A stretch of DNA of 64,000 bases. It comes from Acanthosepion esculentum (taxonomy: Eukaryota > Mollusca > Cephalopoda > Sepiida > Sepiidae). Position numbers and translations under genes: made by a program. A model generated the notes under the pieces. It made no database searches. It was not told the DNA's origin and was given only the letters and a program-made list of their open reading frames with translations. The stretch covers positions 5,367,501 to 5,431,500 of the forward strand of contig CAXIWW010000817.1 in the NCBI GenBank assembly GCA_964036315.1, written 5' to 3'. Positions 12,140-25,700 of the stretch are shown here, in pieces. The stretch's first letter is position 1, and every line of letters begins with the position of its first letter.

Positions 12140-15100
12140 CTTTTGTGAAAACTGCCTTGCAAGTAATCTCCGGCTGCTACAAGCCGTATTCTCCTGGCGC
12201 TTTTGTGACAACTGCCTTACAAGCAATGTCAGGCTTCTACAAGCCGACATCTCCTGTCTCTTTTGTGACAACTGCTTTACAAGCAATCTCAGTCTTCCGC
12301 CAGGACAGTTCTCCTGACTTTTTGTGCCAATTGCCTTAAAAGCAATCCCAGGCGGCTACGTGCCGATTTCTCCTGGCTCTTTTGTGGTAACTGCCTTACA
12401 AGCAATCTCAGGCTGCTACAAGCCGAATACGCCTGGCTCTTTTGTGAAACTGCTTTGCAAGCAATATCAGGCCACTACAAATCGACATCTCCTGTCTCTT
12501 TTGTGACAACTGCTTTACAAGCAATCTCAGGCTGCCGCCAGCACTGTTCTCCTGACTTTTTGTGCCAATTGCCTTAAAACCAATCCCAGGCGGCTACGTG
12601 GCGATTTCTCCTGGTTCTTTTGTGGTAACTGCCTTACAAGCAATCTCAGGCTGCTACAAGCCGAATACGCCTGGCTCTTTTGTGACACTGCCTTGCAAGC
12701 AATCTCAGGCCACTACAAATCGACATCTACTGTCTCTTTTGTGACAACTGCCTTACAAGCAATCTCAGGCTGCTGCAGGGCAGTTCTCCTGACTTTTTGT
12801 GCCAATTGCCTTAAAAACAATACCAGGCGGTTACGTGCCGATATCTCCTGGCTCTTTTGTGGTAACTTCCTTACAAGCAATCTCAGGCTGCTATAAGCCA
12901 AATTATCCTGGTTCTATTGTGACAACTGCCTTAAAAGCAATCTCAGTCTACAGCAATCCTAATTCCCCTTGCTTTTTGTGCCAATTGCCTTACAAGCAAT
13001 CCCAGGCGTCTACGAGCCGATTTCTCCTGGCTCAAATGTGGCAACTGCCTTCCAAGCAATCTCAGGCTGCTGCAAGCCGAATTCTCCTGGCTCTTTTGTG
13101 CAAATTGCCTTACAACAATCCCAGGCGTCTACGAGCCGACTTCTCTTGTCTCTTTTGTAAAAACTGCCTTAAAAACAATCTCAGATTGCTACAAAACGAC
13201 AAAACTGCCTTACAAGCCGAATACGCCTGGCTCTTTTGTGAAACTGCCTTACAAGCAATCTCAGGCCGCTACAAATCGACATATCCTGGCTCTTTTGTGA
13301 CAACTGCCTTACAAGCAATCTCAGGCATCCGGTTGTCCAATTCTCCTGATTTTTTGTGCCAATTGCCATACAAGCAATCCCAGGCTGCCACGAACCGATT
13401 TCCGATGGCTCATTTGTGGCATCTGCCTTACAAGCATTCTCAGGCTACAGCAATATGAATTCTTCTGCCTCTATTCTGCCAACTGCCTTCCAAGCAATCT
13501 CAGGCTTCTACGAGTCTGGCTCTTCTATGACAACTGCCTTACAAGCAATCTCAGGCTGCTACGAGCCGAACTCCTGGCTCTTTTTTGCCAATTGCATTAC
13601 AAGCCATCCCAGGCTAGTACTAGCGGATTTCTCCTGGCTCTTTTTTGGCAACTGCCTTACAAGCAATCTCAGGCTGCTACAAGCGGAATTCTCCTGGCTC
13701 TTTTGTGACAACTTATTAAAAGCAATCTGAGGTTTCTACGAGCCGTCATCACCTTTTTTGTGACAAATGCCTTAAAAGTAATCTCAGACTGATACAAGTC
13801 GTCTACGCCTGGCCTTACAAGCAATCTCAGGGTGCAGCAAGCCTAATTCTACTGGCTTTTTGGCCAATTGCCTCACAAGCCATCCCAGGCTGCTACGGGC
13901 TGATTTCTTCTGGCTCTTTTGTGGCAACTGCATTACAAGCAATCTCAGGCTGCTACAAGCCGAATACGCCTGGCTCTTTTGTGACAGCTGCCTTACAAGA
14001 AATCTCAGGCTGCTACAAGTCGGTTTCTCCTCGCGCTTTTGTGACAACTGCCTTACAAGCAATGTCAGGCTGCTACGAGCCGACTTCTCTTGGCTCTTTT
14101 GTGAAAACTGCGTTACAAGTAATATCAGGCTGCTACAAAACGACATCTCCTGTCTCTTTTGTGAAACTGCCTTACAAGCAATCTCAGGCCGCTACAAGCC
14201 GAATACGCCAGGCAATTATTGTGAAACTGCCTTGGAAGCAATCTCAGGCCGCTACGTATCGATATCTCCTTTCTCTTTTGTGACAACTGACTTACAAGCA
14301 ATGTCAGGCTTCCGCCAGCACAATTCTCCTGACTTTTTGTGCCAATTGTCTTAAGAGCAATCCCAGGCGGCTAAGTGCCGATTTCTCCTGGTTCTTTTGT
14401 GGTAACTGCCTTACAAGCAATCTCAGGCTGCTACAAGACGAATTCTCCTGGCTCTATTGTGACAACTGCCTTACAAGCAATCTCAGGCTGCCGGTAGTCC
14501 AATTCTCCTGACTTTTTGTTATAATTGTCTTACAAGCATTCCCAGGCTGCTACAAACCGATTTCCCCAGGCACATTTCTGGCATCTGCCTTACAAGCATT
14601 CTCAGGCTGCAGCAATATGAATTCTCCTGACTTTTTGTGCGAATTAACTTACAAGCAATCCCAGGCGTCTACGAGCCGATTTCTCCTGGCTTTTTTGTGG
14701 CAACAGCCTTACAAGAAATCTCAGGCTGCTAAAAGCCTAATTCTCCTGGCGCTTTTGTGACAACTGCCTTACAAGCAATGTCAGGCTGCTACGAGCAAAC
14801 TTCTCTTGGCTCTATTGTGAAACTGCCTTACAAGCAATCTCAGGCCGCTACAAGCCGAAGACGCCTGAATGGTTTGTGAGACTGCCTTGCAAGAAATCTC
14901 AGGCCGCTACAAATCGACATCTCCTGTCTCTTTTGTGACAACTGTCTTGCAAGCAATCTCAGGCTTACGCCAGCACAATTCTCCTTATTTTTGTGCCAAT
15001 TGCCTTAAAGCAATCCCAGACGGCTACGTGCCGATTTCTCCAGGCACTTTTGTGGAACTGCCTTGCAAGCAATCTCAGGCTGCTACAAGCCGAATTCTCC

Positions 15101-15773
15101 TGGCTCTATTGTGATAACGGCCTTACAAGCAATCTCAGGCTGCAGCAAACCCAATTCTCCTGGTTCATTTGTGACAACTGCCTTACAAGCAATCTCAGGC
15201 ATCCGGTAGTCCAATTCTCCTGATTTTCTTTGCCAATTGCCATACAAGCAATCTCAGGTTGCTACGAACCGATTTCCCCAGGCTCATCTGTGGCATCTGC
15301 CTTACAAGCATTCTCAGGCTGCAGCATTATGAATTCTCCTGGCTTTTTGTGCGAATTGCCTTACAAGCAATATCAGGCTGCTACGAGCCGACTTTTCCTG
15401 ACTCTTTTGTGACAACTGCCTTACAAGCAATCTCAGGCAACTACAAGCCGAATACGCCTGGCTCTTTTGTGAGAACTGCCTTGCAAGCAATCTCATGCCG
15501 CTACAAATCGACATATTCTGTCTCTTTTGCGACAACTGCCTTACAAGCAATCTCAGGCTCCTGCAAGCCGAATTCTCCTGGCTCTTTTGTGCAAATTGAT
15601 TTACAAGAAATCCCAGGCGTCTACGAGCCGACGTATCTTGGCTCTTTTGTGAAAACTGCCTTCAAAGCAATCTAGGCTGCTACAAAACGACATCTCCTGT
15701 CTCTTTTTTTCAAAACTGCCTTACAAGCAATCTCAGCGTGCTACAAGCCGAATACGCCTAGCTCTTGTGTGAA
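12140..15773 (+). repeat. 60-bp satellite, outer array
   Basis: About 60 monomers by length. Core string: CTTACAAGCAATCTCAGGCT, followed by GCTACAAGCCGAATTCTCCTGG (often an EcoRI site) and CTCTTTTGTG. Monomer variants differ at GACAACTG / GCCAATTG / GAAAACTG and at CCGAATACGCC / CGACATCTCC / CCGATTTCTCC. Sixty is a multiple of 3, so frames stay open for several units until an indel. Frames hop between phases, which argues against a protein. Border with the next family: GCTCTTGTGTGAA/GCCCCACC near 15773. Confidence 0.95.
12324..13035 (+). repeat. 237-bp higher-order repeat of the 60-bp satellite, 3 copies
   Basis: Four successive monomer types recur as a block: GCCAATTGCC..., then TGGTAACTGCC..., then TGAAACTGCC... 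with CGACATCTCC, then GACAACTG... with a GCCGCCAG-type end. Starts fall at 12324, 12562 and 12799, spacing 238 and 237 bp. The third copy diverges in its second half. The same block occurs in both palindrome arms. Confidence 0.85.
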
Positions 15774-17639
15774 GCCCCACCAAGAAGACAGTCCCAGAAA
15801 GACCCACTCAGACGAATGCAAGTCCCAGAAAGTCCCACGCAGACGACCCCCAGTCCCAGAAAGTCCCACGCAGAAGACCCCCAGTCCCAGAAAGTCCCAT
15901 GCAGACGACCCCCACCCAGGAGACAGTCCCAGAAAGTCCCACGCAGACGACCCCCGACCCAGGAGACAGTTCTCAGAATGTCCCAAACAGAAGACCCCCC
16001 ACCCAGGTGACAGTCCCAGAAAGTCCCACAAAGACAACCCCCACTCCCAGAAAGTCCCACGCAGACGAACCCCAGTCCCAGAAAGTCCCACGCAGACGAC
16101 ACCCCACCCAGGAGACAGTTCTCAGAATGTCCCAAACAGAAGACCCCCCACCCAGGTGACAGTCCCAGAAAGTGCCACAAAGACGACCCCCACTCCCAGA
16201 AAGTCCCACGCAGACGGCCCCAGTCTCAGAAAGTCCCACGCAGACGAACCCCAGTCCCAGAAAGTCCCACGCAGACGACCCTCAGTCACAGAAAATCACA
16301 CGCAGACGTGCCCCACACCCAGGAGACAGTCCCAGAATGTCCCACGCAGACGACCCCCAGTCTAAGAAATTCCCATGCAGAAGACCCCCACCCAGGAGAC
16401 ATTCCCAGAAAGTACCTAGCAGACGACCCCCCACACAGGAGACAGTCCAAGAAAATCCCATGGAGACGACCCCACATCCAGAAAGTCCCACGTAGACGGC
16501 CCCCAGTCACAGAATGTCCCACGCAGACGACCCCCATTCCCAGAAAGTCCAACGCAGACGACCTCCACCCTGCAGACAGTCCCAGAAAGTCCCACGCAGA
16601 CGACCCCCAGTCCCAGAAAGTCCCACGCAGACGACCTCCAGTCCAAGAAAGTCCCACGCAGACGACCCACCACACAGGAGACAGTCCCAGAAAGACCGAC
16701 GCAGACGACCCCCAGTCTCAGAAAGTCCCAAAGACGACCCCCCACCCAGGAGACAGTCCCAGAAAGTCCCACGCAGACGAGCCCCCACCCAGGAGACAGT
16801 CCCAGAAAGTCCCACGCAGACGATACCCAGTCCCAGAAAGTCACATGCAGAGGACCCCCCACCCAGGTGACAGCCCCAGATATCCCACGCAGACGAACCT
16901 GCACCCAGGAGGCAGTCCCAGAAAGTCCCACGCAGAAGACCCCCAGTCCCAGGAAGTCGCATGCAGACGACCCCCACCCAGGAGACAGTCCCAGAAAGTC
17001 ACACGCAGACGACCCCCCAACCAGGAGACAGTCCCAGAAAGTCCCACGCAGACGACACCCATTCCGAGAAAGTCCCACGCAGACGACCCCCAGTCCCAGG
17101 AAGTCCAACGCAGACGACCCACAGTCCAAGGAGACAGTCCCAGAAAGTCCCACGCAGACGGCCCACAGTCCCAGAAAGTCCCACGCAGACGACCCCCATT
17201 CCGACAAAGTCACACGCAGAAGACCCCAGTCCCAGAAAATCCCACGCAGACGACACCCCACACAGGAGACAGTTCTCAGAAAGTCCCATGAAGACGACCC
17301 CCCCCACCCAGGAGACAGTCCCAGAAAGTCCCATGCAGACGACCCCCACTCCCAGAAAGTCCCTCGTAGACAGCCCCAGTCACAGAAAGTCCAACGCAGA
17401 CGACTCCCAGTCCCAGAAACTCCCACGCAGACGACCCCCACCCAGCAGACATTCCCAGAAAGTCCCACGGAGATGAGCCCCACCCAGGAGACATTCCCAG
17501 AAAGTCCCACGCAGACGACCCCCAGTCCCAGAAAGTCCCACGCAGACGACCCCCAGTCCCAGAAAGTCCCACGGAGACGAACCCCCACCCAGGAGACAGT
17601 CCCAGAAAGACCCACGGAGACGACCCCCAGTCCCAGAAA

Positions 17640-18815
17640 GTCCCACGCAGACGACCCCCAATCCGACAAACTCACACGCAGAAGACCCCAGTCCCAGAAA
17701 GTCCCACGCAGACGACACTCACACAGGAGACAGTCCCAGAAAGTCCCACGCAGTCGACCCCCAGTCCCAGAAAGTCCCAAAGACGAACCCCCACCCAGGA
17801 GACTGTCCCAGAAAGTCCCACGCAGACGAGCCCCAACCCAGCAGACAGTCCCAGAAAGTCCCACGCAGACGATCCCCAGTCCCAGAAAGTCACATGCAGA
17901 GGAGCCCCCACCCAGGTGACAGTCCCAGATATCCCACGCAGACGACCCCGCACCCAGGAGACAGTACCAGAAAGTCCCACGCAGAAGACCCCCAGTCCAA
18001 GGAAGTCCCACGCAGACGACACCCACACAGGAGACAGTTCTCAGAAAGTGCCAAACAGAAGACCCCCCACCCAGGAGACAGTCCCAGAAAGTCCCACGCA
18101 GACGACCCCCACTCCCAGAAAGTCCCACGAAGACGACCCCCAGTCCCAGGAAGTCCAACGCAGACGACCCACAGTCCAAGGAGACAGTCCCAGAAAGTCC
18201 CACGAAGACGGCCCCCAGTCCCAGAAAGTCCTACGCAGACGACCCCCAGTCCGACAAACTCACACGCAGAAGACCCCAGTCCCAGAAAGTCCCACGCAGA
18301 CGACACCCACACAGGAGACAGTCCCAGAAAGTCCCACGCAGTCGACCCCCAGTCCCAGAAAGTCCCAAAGACGAACCCCCACCCAGGAGACTGTCCCAGA
18401 AAGTCCCACGCAGACGAGCCCCCACCCAGCAGACAGTCCCAGAAAGTCCCACGCAGACGATCCCCAGTCCCAGAAAGTCACATGCAGAGGAGCCCCCACC
18501 CAGGTGACAGTCCCAGATATCCCACGCAGACGACCCCGCACCCAGGAGACAGTACCAGAAAGTCCCACGCAGAAGACCCCCAGTCCAAGGAAGTCGCATG
18601 CAGACGACCCCCACCCAGGAGACAGTCCCAGAAAGTCCCAGGCAGACGACCCCCCAACCAGGAGACAGTCCCAGAAAGTCCCACGCAGACGACCCCCATT
18701 CCCAGAAAGTCCCACGCAGACGACCCCCAGTCCCAGGAAGTCCAACGCAGACGACCCACAGTCCAAGGAGACAGTCCCAGAAAGTCCCACGAAGACGGCC
18801 CCCAGTCCCAGAAAG
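17640..18815 (+). repeat. ~588-bp tandem duplication in the 31/42-bp array
   Basis: The order CCGACAAACTCACACGCAG, CACACAGGAGACAGTCCC, CACGCAGTCGACC, GACTGTCCC, CAGCAGACAG and AGATATCCCACGCAG appears twice with an offset of 588 bp (for example CGACAC at 17713 and 18301). The two copies read almost identically. The start of a further copy follows near 18838. Confidence 0.85.
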
Positions 18816-20439
18816 TCCCACGCAGACGACCCCCAGTCCGACAAACTCACACGCAGAAGACCCCAGTCCCAGAAAGTCCCACGCAGACGACACCCACACA
18901 GGAGACAGTTCTCAGAAAGTGCCAAACAGATGACCCCCCACCCAGGAGACAGTCCCAGAAAGTCCCACGCAGACGACCCCTACTCCCAGAAAGTCCCACG
19001 CAGACGAACCCCAGTCCCAGAAAGTCCCACGAAGACGACCCCCAGTCCCAGGAAGTCCAACGCAGACGACCCCCAGTCCCAGGAAGTCCAACGCAGACGA
19101 CCCCCAGTCCCAGGAGACAGTCCCAGAAAGTCCCACGCAGAAGGCGCCCAGTCCCAGAAAGTCCCACGCAGACGACCCCCAGTCCCATAAAGTCACACGC
19201 AGAAGACCCCCAGTTCCAGAAAGTCCCACGCAGACGACACCCCACACAGGAGACATTTCTCGGAAAGTCCCAAACAGACGAACCCCCTCCCATGAGACAG
19301 TCCTAGAAAGTCCCACGCAGACGACCCCCACTCCCAGAAAGTCCAACGCAGACGGCCCCCAGTCCCAGAATGTCCCACGCAGTCGACCCCAAGTCAGAGA
19401 AAATCCGACGCAGACGATCCCCCCACCCAGGAGACAGTCCCAGAATGTCCCACGCAGACGACCCCGAGTCTAAAAAAGTCCCATGAAGAAGACCCCCACT
19501 AAGGACACAGTCCCAGAAAGTCCCATGCAGACGACCCCCACTCCCAGAAAGTCCCTCTTAGATGGCCCCCAGTCACAGAAAGTCCAACGCACGACTCCCA
19601 GTCCCAGAGACTCCCACGCAGACGACCCCCACCCAGCAGACTGTCCCAGAAAGTCCCACGCAGACGACCCCCAGTCCCAGAAAGTCCCATGCAGACGACC
19701 CCCACCCAGGAGACATTCCCAGAAAGTCCCACGCAGATGAGCCCCACCCAGGAGACATTCCCAGAAAGTCCCACGCAGACGACCCCCTGTCACAGAAAGT
19801 CCCACGCGACGACACCCAGTCCCAGAAAGTCCAACGCAGACGAACCCCAATCCCAGAAAGTTCCACGGAGACGAACCACCACCCAGGAGACAGTCCCAGA
19901 AAGACCCACGGAGACGACCCCCAGTCCCAGAAAGACCCACGCAGACGACACCCCCACCCAGGAGACAGTCCCAGAAAGTCCCACGCAGACGAGCCCCAGT
20001 CCCAGAAAATCCAACGCAGACGAGCCCCATACCCAGATAGTCCCACGCAGACGACCCCACACCCAGGAGGGAGTCCCAGAAAGTCCCAAAAAGACGACCC
20101 CCCACCAAGGAGACAGTCCCAGAAAGTCCCACGCAGACGACACCCAGTCCAGAATGTCCCACGCAGACGACCCCCAGTCCCACAAAGTCCCACGCAGACA
20201 ACACCGCACCCAGGAGACTGTCCCACAATGACACACGCAGACGACCCCCAGTCCCAGAAAGTCCCACGCAGACGACCCCACACCCAGGAGAGAGTCCCAG
20301 AAAGATCCACGTAGACGACCCCCAGTCCCAGAAAGTCCCATGCAGACGAAACCCCACCCAGGAGACAGTCACAGAAAGACCCACGCAGACGACCCCCAGT
20401 CCAAGAAAGTCCCACGCAGACGACCCCCAGTCCCAGAAA

Positions 20440-22730
20440 GACCCACCCAGAGGATCCCCAGTCCCAGAAAAATCCCACACAGACGACCCCCCATCCACGA
20501 GAGTGTCCCAGAAAGACCCATGCAGATTGCACCCAGTCCCAGAAAGACCCACGCAGACGACCCCCAGTCCCAGAAAGCCCACGCAGACGACCCCCAGTCC
20601 CAGAAAGTCCGACGCAGACTACCCCCAGTCCCAGAATGTCCCACGCAGTCGACACCCTACCAAGGAGACAGTCCCAGAAATTCCCGCGCAGACGACCCCC
20701 ACTCCCAGAAAAACCCACGCAGACGAGCCCCAACCCAAGAGACACTCCCAGAACGTCCCACGCTGACGACCACCAACGCATGAGACAGTCCCAGAAAGTC
20801 TAACGCAGACGAACCCCCACCCAGGAGAGAGTCGCAGAAAGACCCACGCAGACGAGCCCCAGTACCAGAAAGTCCCACACAGACGAACCCCAGTCCTAGG
20901 AAGTCCCATGCAGACGACCCCCACCCAGGAGACAGTCCCAGAAAGTCCCAAACAGACAACCCTCCACCCAGGAGACAGTCCCAGAAAGTCCCACGCAGAC
21001 GACCCCAGTCACAGAAAGTCCCACGCAGACGAGCCCGCACCCAGGAGCCAGTCCCAGAAAGTCCCACGCAGATGACCCCCAGTCCCAGAAAGTCCCACGC
21101 AGACGGCCCCCAGTCCCAGAAAGTCCCAAACAATCGACCTCGCACCCAGGAGACAGTCCCAGAAAGTCCCAGGCAGACGATCCCCAGTCCCAGAAAGTCC
21201 CACGCAGACGGCCCCTAGTCCCAGAAAGTCCAACGCAGACGAACCCCAGTCCCAGCAAGTCCCAGTCAGACAACCCCATACACAGGAGACAGTCCCAGAA
21301 AGTCCCACGCAGTCGACCCCCAGTCCCAGAAAGTCCCAAAGACGAACCCCCACCCAGGAGACAGTCCCAGAAAGTCCCACGCAGACGAGCCCCCACCCAG
21401 GAGACAGTCCCAGAAAGTCCCACGCAGACGATCCCCAGTCCCAGAAAGTCACATGCAGAGGACCCCCCACCCAGGTGACAGTCCCAGATATCCCACGCAT
21501 ATGACCCCGCACCCAGGAGACAGTCCCAGAAAGTCCCACGCAGAAGACCCCCACTCCCAAGAAGTCCCATGCAGACGACCGCCACCCAGGAGACAGTCCC
21601 AGAAAGTCCCACGCAGACGGCCCCCATTGCCAGAAACTCCCACGCTGACGACCCCAGTCGCAGGAAGTCCAACGCTGACGACCCACAGTCCCAGGAGACA
21701 TTCCCAGAAAGTCCCACGCAGACGGCCCCCAATCCCAGAAAGTCTCACGCAGACGACCCCCAGTCCGACAAAGTCCCACGCAGACGGCCCCCAGTCCCAG
21801 AATGTCCCACGCAGACGACCCCCAGGCCCAGCAAGTCCCAGGCAGGCAACCCCCCACACAGGAGACAGTCACAGAATGTCCCAAGCAGACGACCCACAGT
21901 CCCAGAAAGTCCCAAGCAGAAGACCCCCACCCAGGAGACAATACCAGAAAGACCGACGCAGACGACCCCCAGTCCCAGAAAGTCCCAAAGACGACCCCCC
22001 ACCCAGGAGACAGTCGCAGAAAGTCCCACGCAGACAAGCCCCCACCCAGGAGACAGTCCCATAAAGTCCCACGCAGACGACCCCCAATCCCAGAAAGACC
22101 CACCTAGAGGATCCCCAGTCCCAGAAAAATCCCACACAGACGACCCCCCATCCACGAGAGTGTCCAAGAAAGACCCATGCAGACGGCACCCAGTCCCAGA
22201 AAGTCCCACGCAGACGACCCCCAGTCCCAGAAAGCCCACGCAGACGACCCCCAGTCCCAGAAATTCCCACGCAGACGACCCCCACTCCCAGAAAAACCCA
22301 CGCAGACGACCCACAGTCCCAAGAGACAGTCCCAGAACGTCCCACGCTGACGACCACCAACGCATGAGACAGTCCCAGAAAGTCTAACGCAGACGAACCC
22401 CCACCCAGGAGACAGTCGCAGAAAGACCCACGCAGACGAGCCCCAGTACCAGAAAGTCCCACACAGACGACCCCCAGTCCTAATAAGTCCCATGCAGACG
22501 ACCCCCACCCAGGAGACAGTCCCAGAAAGTCCCAAACAGACAACCCTCCACCCAGGAGACAGTCCAAGAAAATCCCACGCAGACGACCCCAGTCCCAGAA
22601 AGTCCCACGCAGACGAGCCCGCACCCAGGAGACAGTCCCAGAAAGTCCCACGCAGATGACCCCCAGTCCCAGAAAGTCCCACGCAGACGGCCCCCAGTCC
22701 CAGAAAGTCCCAAACAATCGACCTCGCACC
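20440..22730 (+). repeat. ~1.6-kb segmental duplication in the 31/42-bp array
   Basis: The segment 20440-21150 is repeated at about 22100-22730. It includes ATCCACGAGAGTGTCC, CACCAACGCATGAGACAG and CAAACAATCGACCTCGC. The offset is 1658 bp at the left end (20471 and 22129) and 1584 bp at the right end (21145 and 22729), so one copy gained or lost about 74 bp in between. Confidence 0.8.
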
Positions 22731-22749
22731 CAGGAGACAGTCCCAGAAA

Positions 22750-25700
22750 GTCACATGCAGAGGACCCCCCACCCAGGTGACAGTCCCAGATATCCCACGC
22801 ATATGACCCCGCACCCAGGAGACAGTCCCAGAAAGTCCCACGCAGATGACCCCCACTCCCAGAAAGTCCCACGCAGACGGCCCCCAGTCCCAGAAAGTCC
22901 CACGCAGACGACCCCCAGGCCCAGCAAGTCCCAGGCAGACAACCCCCCACCCAGGAGACATTTCCAGAAAGACCGACGCAGACGACCCCCAGTCACAGAA
23001 AGTCCCAAAGTCGACCCCCCACCCAGGAGACAGTCGCAGAAAGTCCCACGCAGACAAGCCCCCACCCAGGAGACAGTCCCATAAAGTCCCACGCAGACGA
23101 TCCCCAGTCCCAGAAAGTCACATGCAGAGGACCCCCACCCAGGTGACAGTCCCAGATATCCCACGCAGATGACCCCGCACCCAGGAGACAGTCCCAGAAA
23201 GTCCCACGCAGACGACCCCCATTCCCAGAAAGTCCCACGCAGAAGACACCCAGTCCCAGGAAGTCCCATGCAGACGACCCACAGTCCCAGGAGACATTCC
23301 CAGAATGTCCAAGGTAGACGACCCCCCAACCAGGAGACAGTCCAAGAAAGTCCCACGCAGACGACCCCCATTCCCAGAAAGTCCCACGCAGACGACCCCA
23401 GTCGCAGGAAGTCCAACGCAGACGACCCACAGTCCCAGGAGACATTCCCAGAAAGTCCCACGAAGACGGCCCCCAGTCCCAGAAAGTCCCACGCAGACGA
23501 CCCCCAGTCCGACAAAGTCACACGCAGACCCCCAGTCCAAGAAAGTCCCACGCCGAAGACACCCCACACAGGAGACAGTTCTCAGAAAGTCCCACGCAGA
23601 CGGCCCCCAGTCCCAGAAAGTCCCACGCGGACGACCCCAGTCCCAGAAAATCCCACGCAGACGGCCCCTCAACCAGGAGACAGTCCAAGAAAGTCCAACG
23701 CAGACGACCCCCAGTCACAGAAAATTCCACGCAGAAGTTCCCCCCACCTAGGAGACAGTCCCAGAATGTCCCACGCAGACGACCCCCAGTCTAAGAAAGT
23801 CCCTCGTAGACGGCCCCCAGTCACAGAAAGTCCAACGCAGACGACCCCCAGTCCCAGAAAGTCCCACGCAGACAACCCCACCCAGCAGACAGTCCCAGAA
23901 AGTCCCACGCAGACAACCCCCAGTCCCAGAAAATCCCATGCAGACGACCCCCACCAGGAGACATTCCCAGAAAGTCCAACGCAGATGAGCCCCACCCAGG
24001 AGACAGTCCCAGAAAGTCCCACGCAGACGACCCCCAGTCCCAGAAAGTCCCACGCAGACAACCCCCAGTCCAAGAATGTCCAACGCAGACGCACACCAGT
24101 CCCAGAAAGTCCCACGCAGACGACACCCCCACCCAGGAGACAGTCCCAGAAAGTACCACGCAGACGACCCCCAGTCCCAGAATATCCAACGCAGACGACC
24201 CCCAGTCCCAGAAAATCCAATGCAGACGAGCCCCATTCACAGAAAGTCCAACGCAGACGACCCCACACCCAGGAGACAGTCCCAGAAAGTCCCACGCAGA
24301 CGAACCCCCACCCAGGAGACAGTCACAGAAAGACCCACGCAGACGACCCCCAGTCCCAGAATGTACCACGCAGACGACCCCCAGTCCCAGAAAGACCCAC
24401 CCAGACGATCCCCAGTCCCAGAAAAATCCGACACAGACGACCCCCCCATCCACGAGAGTGTCCAGAAAGACCCACGCAGACGGCACCCAGTCCCAGAAAG
24501 TCCCACGTAGACCACCCCCCAACCAGAAGACAGTCCCAGAAAGTCCCACGCAGACGACCCCAGTCCCAGAAAGCCCACGCAGACGACCCCCAGTCCCAGA
24601 AAGTGCCACGCAGACGACAACCACTCCCAGAAAAACGCACGCAGACGATCCCCACCCAGGAGACAGACCCAGAAAGTCCCACGCAGACGACCCGCCACCC
24701 AGGAGACAGTCCCAGAAAGTCCCACGCAGACGAACCCCAGTCCCAGAAAGTCCCAAACAATCGACCTCGCACCCAGGAGACAGTCCCAGAAAGTCCCAGG
24801 CAGACGATCCCCAGTCCCAGAAAGTCACATGCAGAGGACCCCCCACCCAGGTGACAGTCCCAGATATCCCACGCATATGACCCAGCACCCAGGAGACAGT
24901 CCCAGAAAGTCCCACGCAGATGACCCCCACTCCCAGAAAGTCCCACGCAGACGGCCCCCAGTCCCAGAAAGTCCCACGCAGACGACCCCCAGGCCCAGCA
25001 AGTCCCAGGCAGACAACCCCCCACCCAGGAGACATTCCCAGAAAGACCGACGCAGACGACCCCCAGTCCCAGAAAGTCCCAAAGACGACCCCCCACCCAG
25101 GAGACAGTCGCAGAAAGTCCCACGCAGACAAGCCCCCACCCAGGAGACAGTCCCATAAAGTCCCACGCAGACGATCCCCAGTCCCAGAAAGTCACATGCA
25201 GAGGACCCCCCACCCAGGTGACAGTCCCAGATATCCCACGCAGATGACCCCGCACCCAGGAGACAGTCCCAGAAAGTCCCACGCAGACGACCCCCATTCC
25301 CAGAAAGTCCCACGCAGAAAACACCCAGTCCCAGGAAGTCCCATGCAGACGACCCACAGTCCCAGGAGACATTCCCAGAATGTCCAAGGCAGACGACCCC
25401 CCAACCAGGAGACAGTCCCAGAAAGTCCCACGCAGACGACCCCCATTCCCAGAAAGTCCCACGCAGACGACCCCAGTCGCAGGAAGTCCAACGCAGACGA
25501 CCCACAGTCCCAGGAGACATTCCCAGCTTGTCCCACGCAGACGGCCCCCAGTCCCAGAAAGTGCCACGCAGACGACCCCAGTCCCAGAAAATCCCACGCA
25601 GACGGCCCCTCAACCAGGAGACAGTCCAAGAAAGTCCAACGCAGACGACCCCCAGTCACAGAAAATTCCACGCAGACGTTCCCCCCACCCAGGAGACAGT

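Noticed and set aside
12799..13458. 219-codon frame with 20-residue repeats
   Set aside because: 60-bp monomers keep frame by arithmetic. Indels make the frame hop to another phase within a few units, and the same array is open in the other phases.
16416..18203. 595-codon minus-strand frame, Gly/Trp/Leu-rich
   Set aside because: Same satellite read on the G-rich strand. The 588-bp tandem duplication passes through it.
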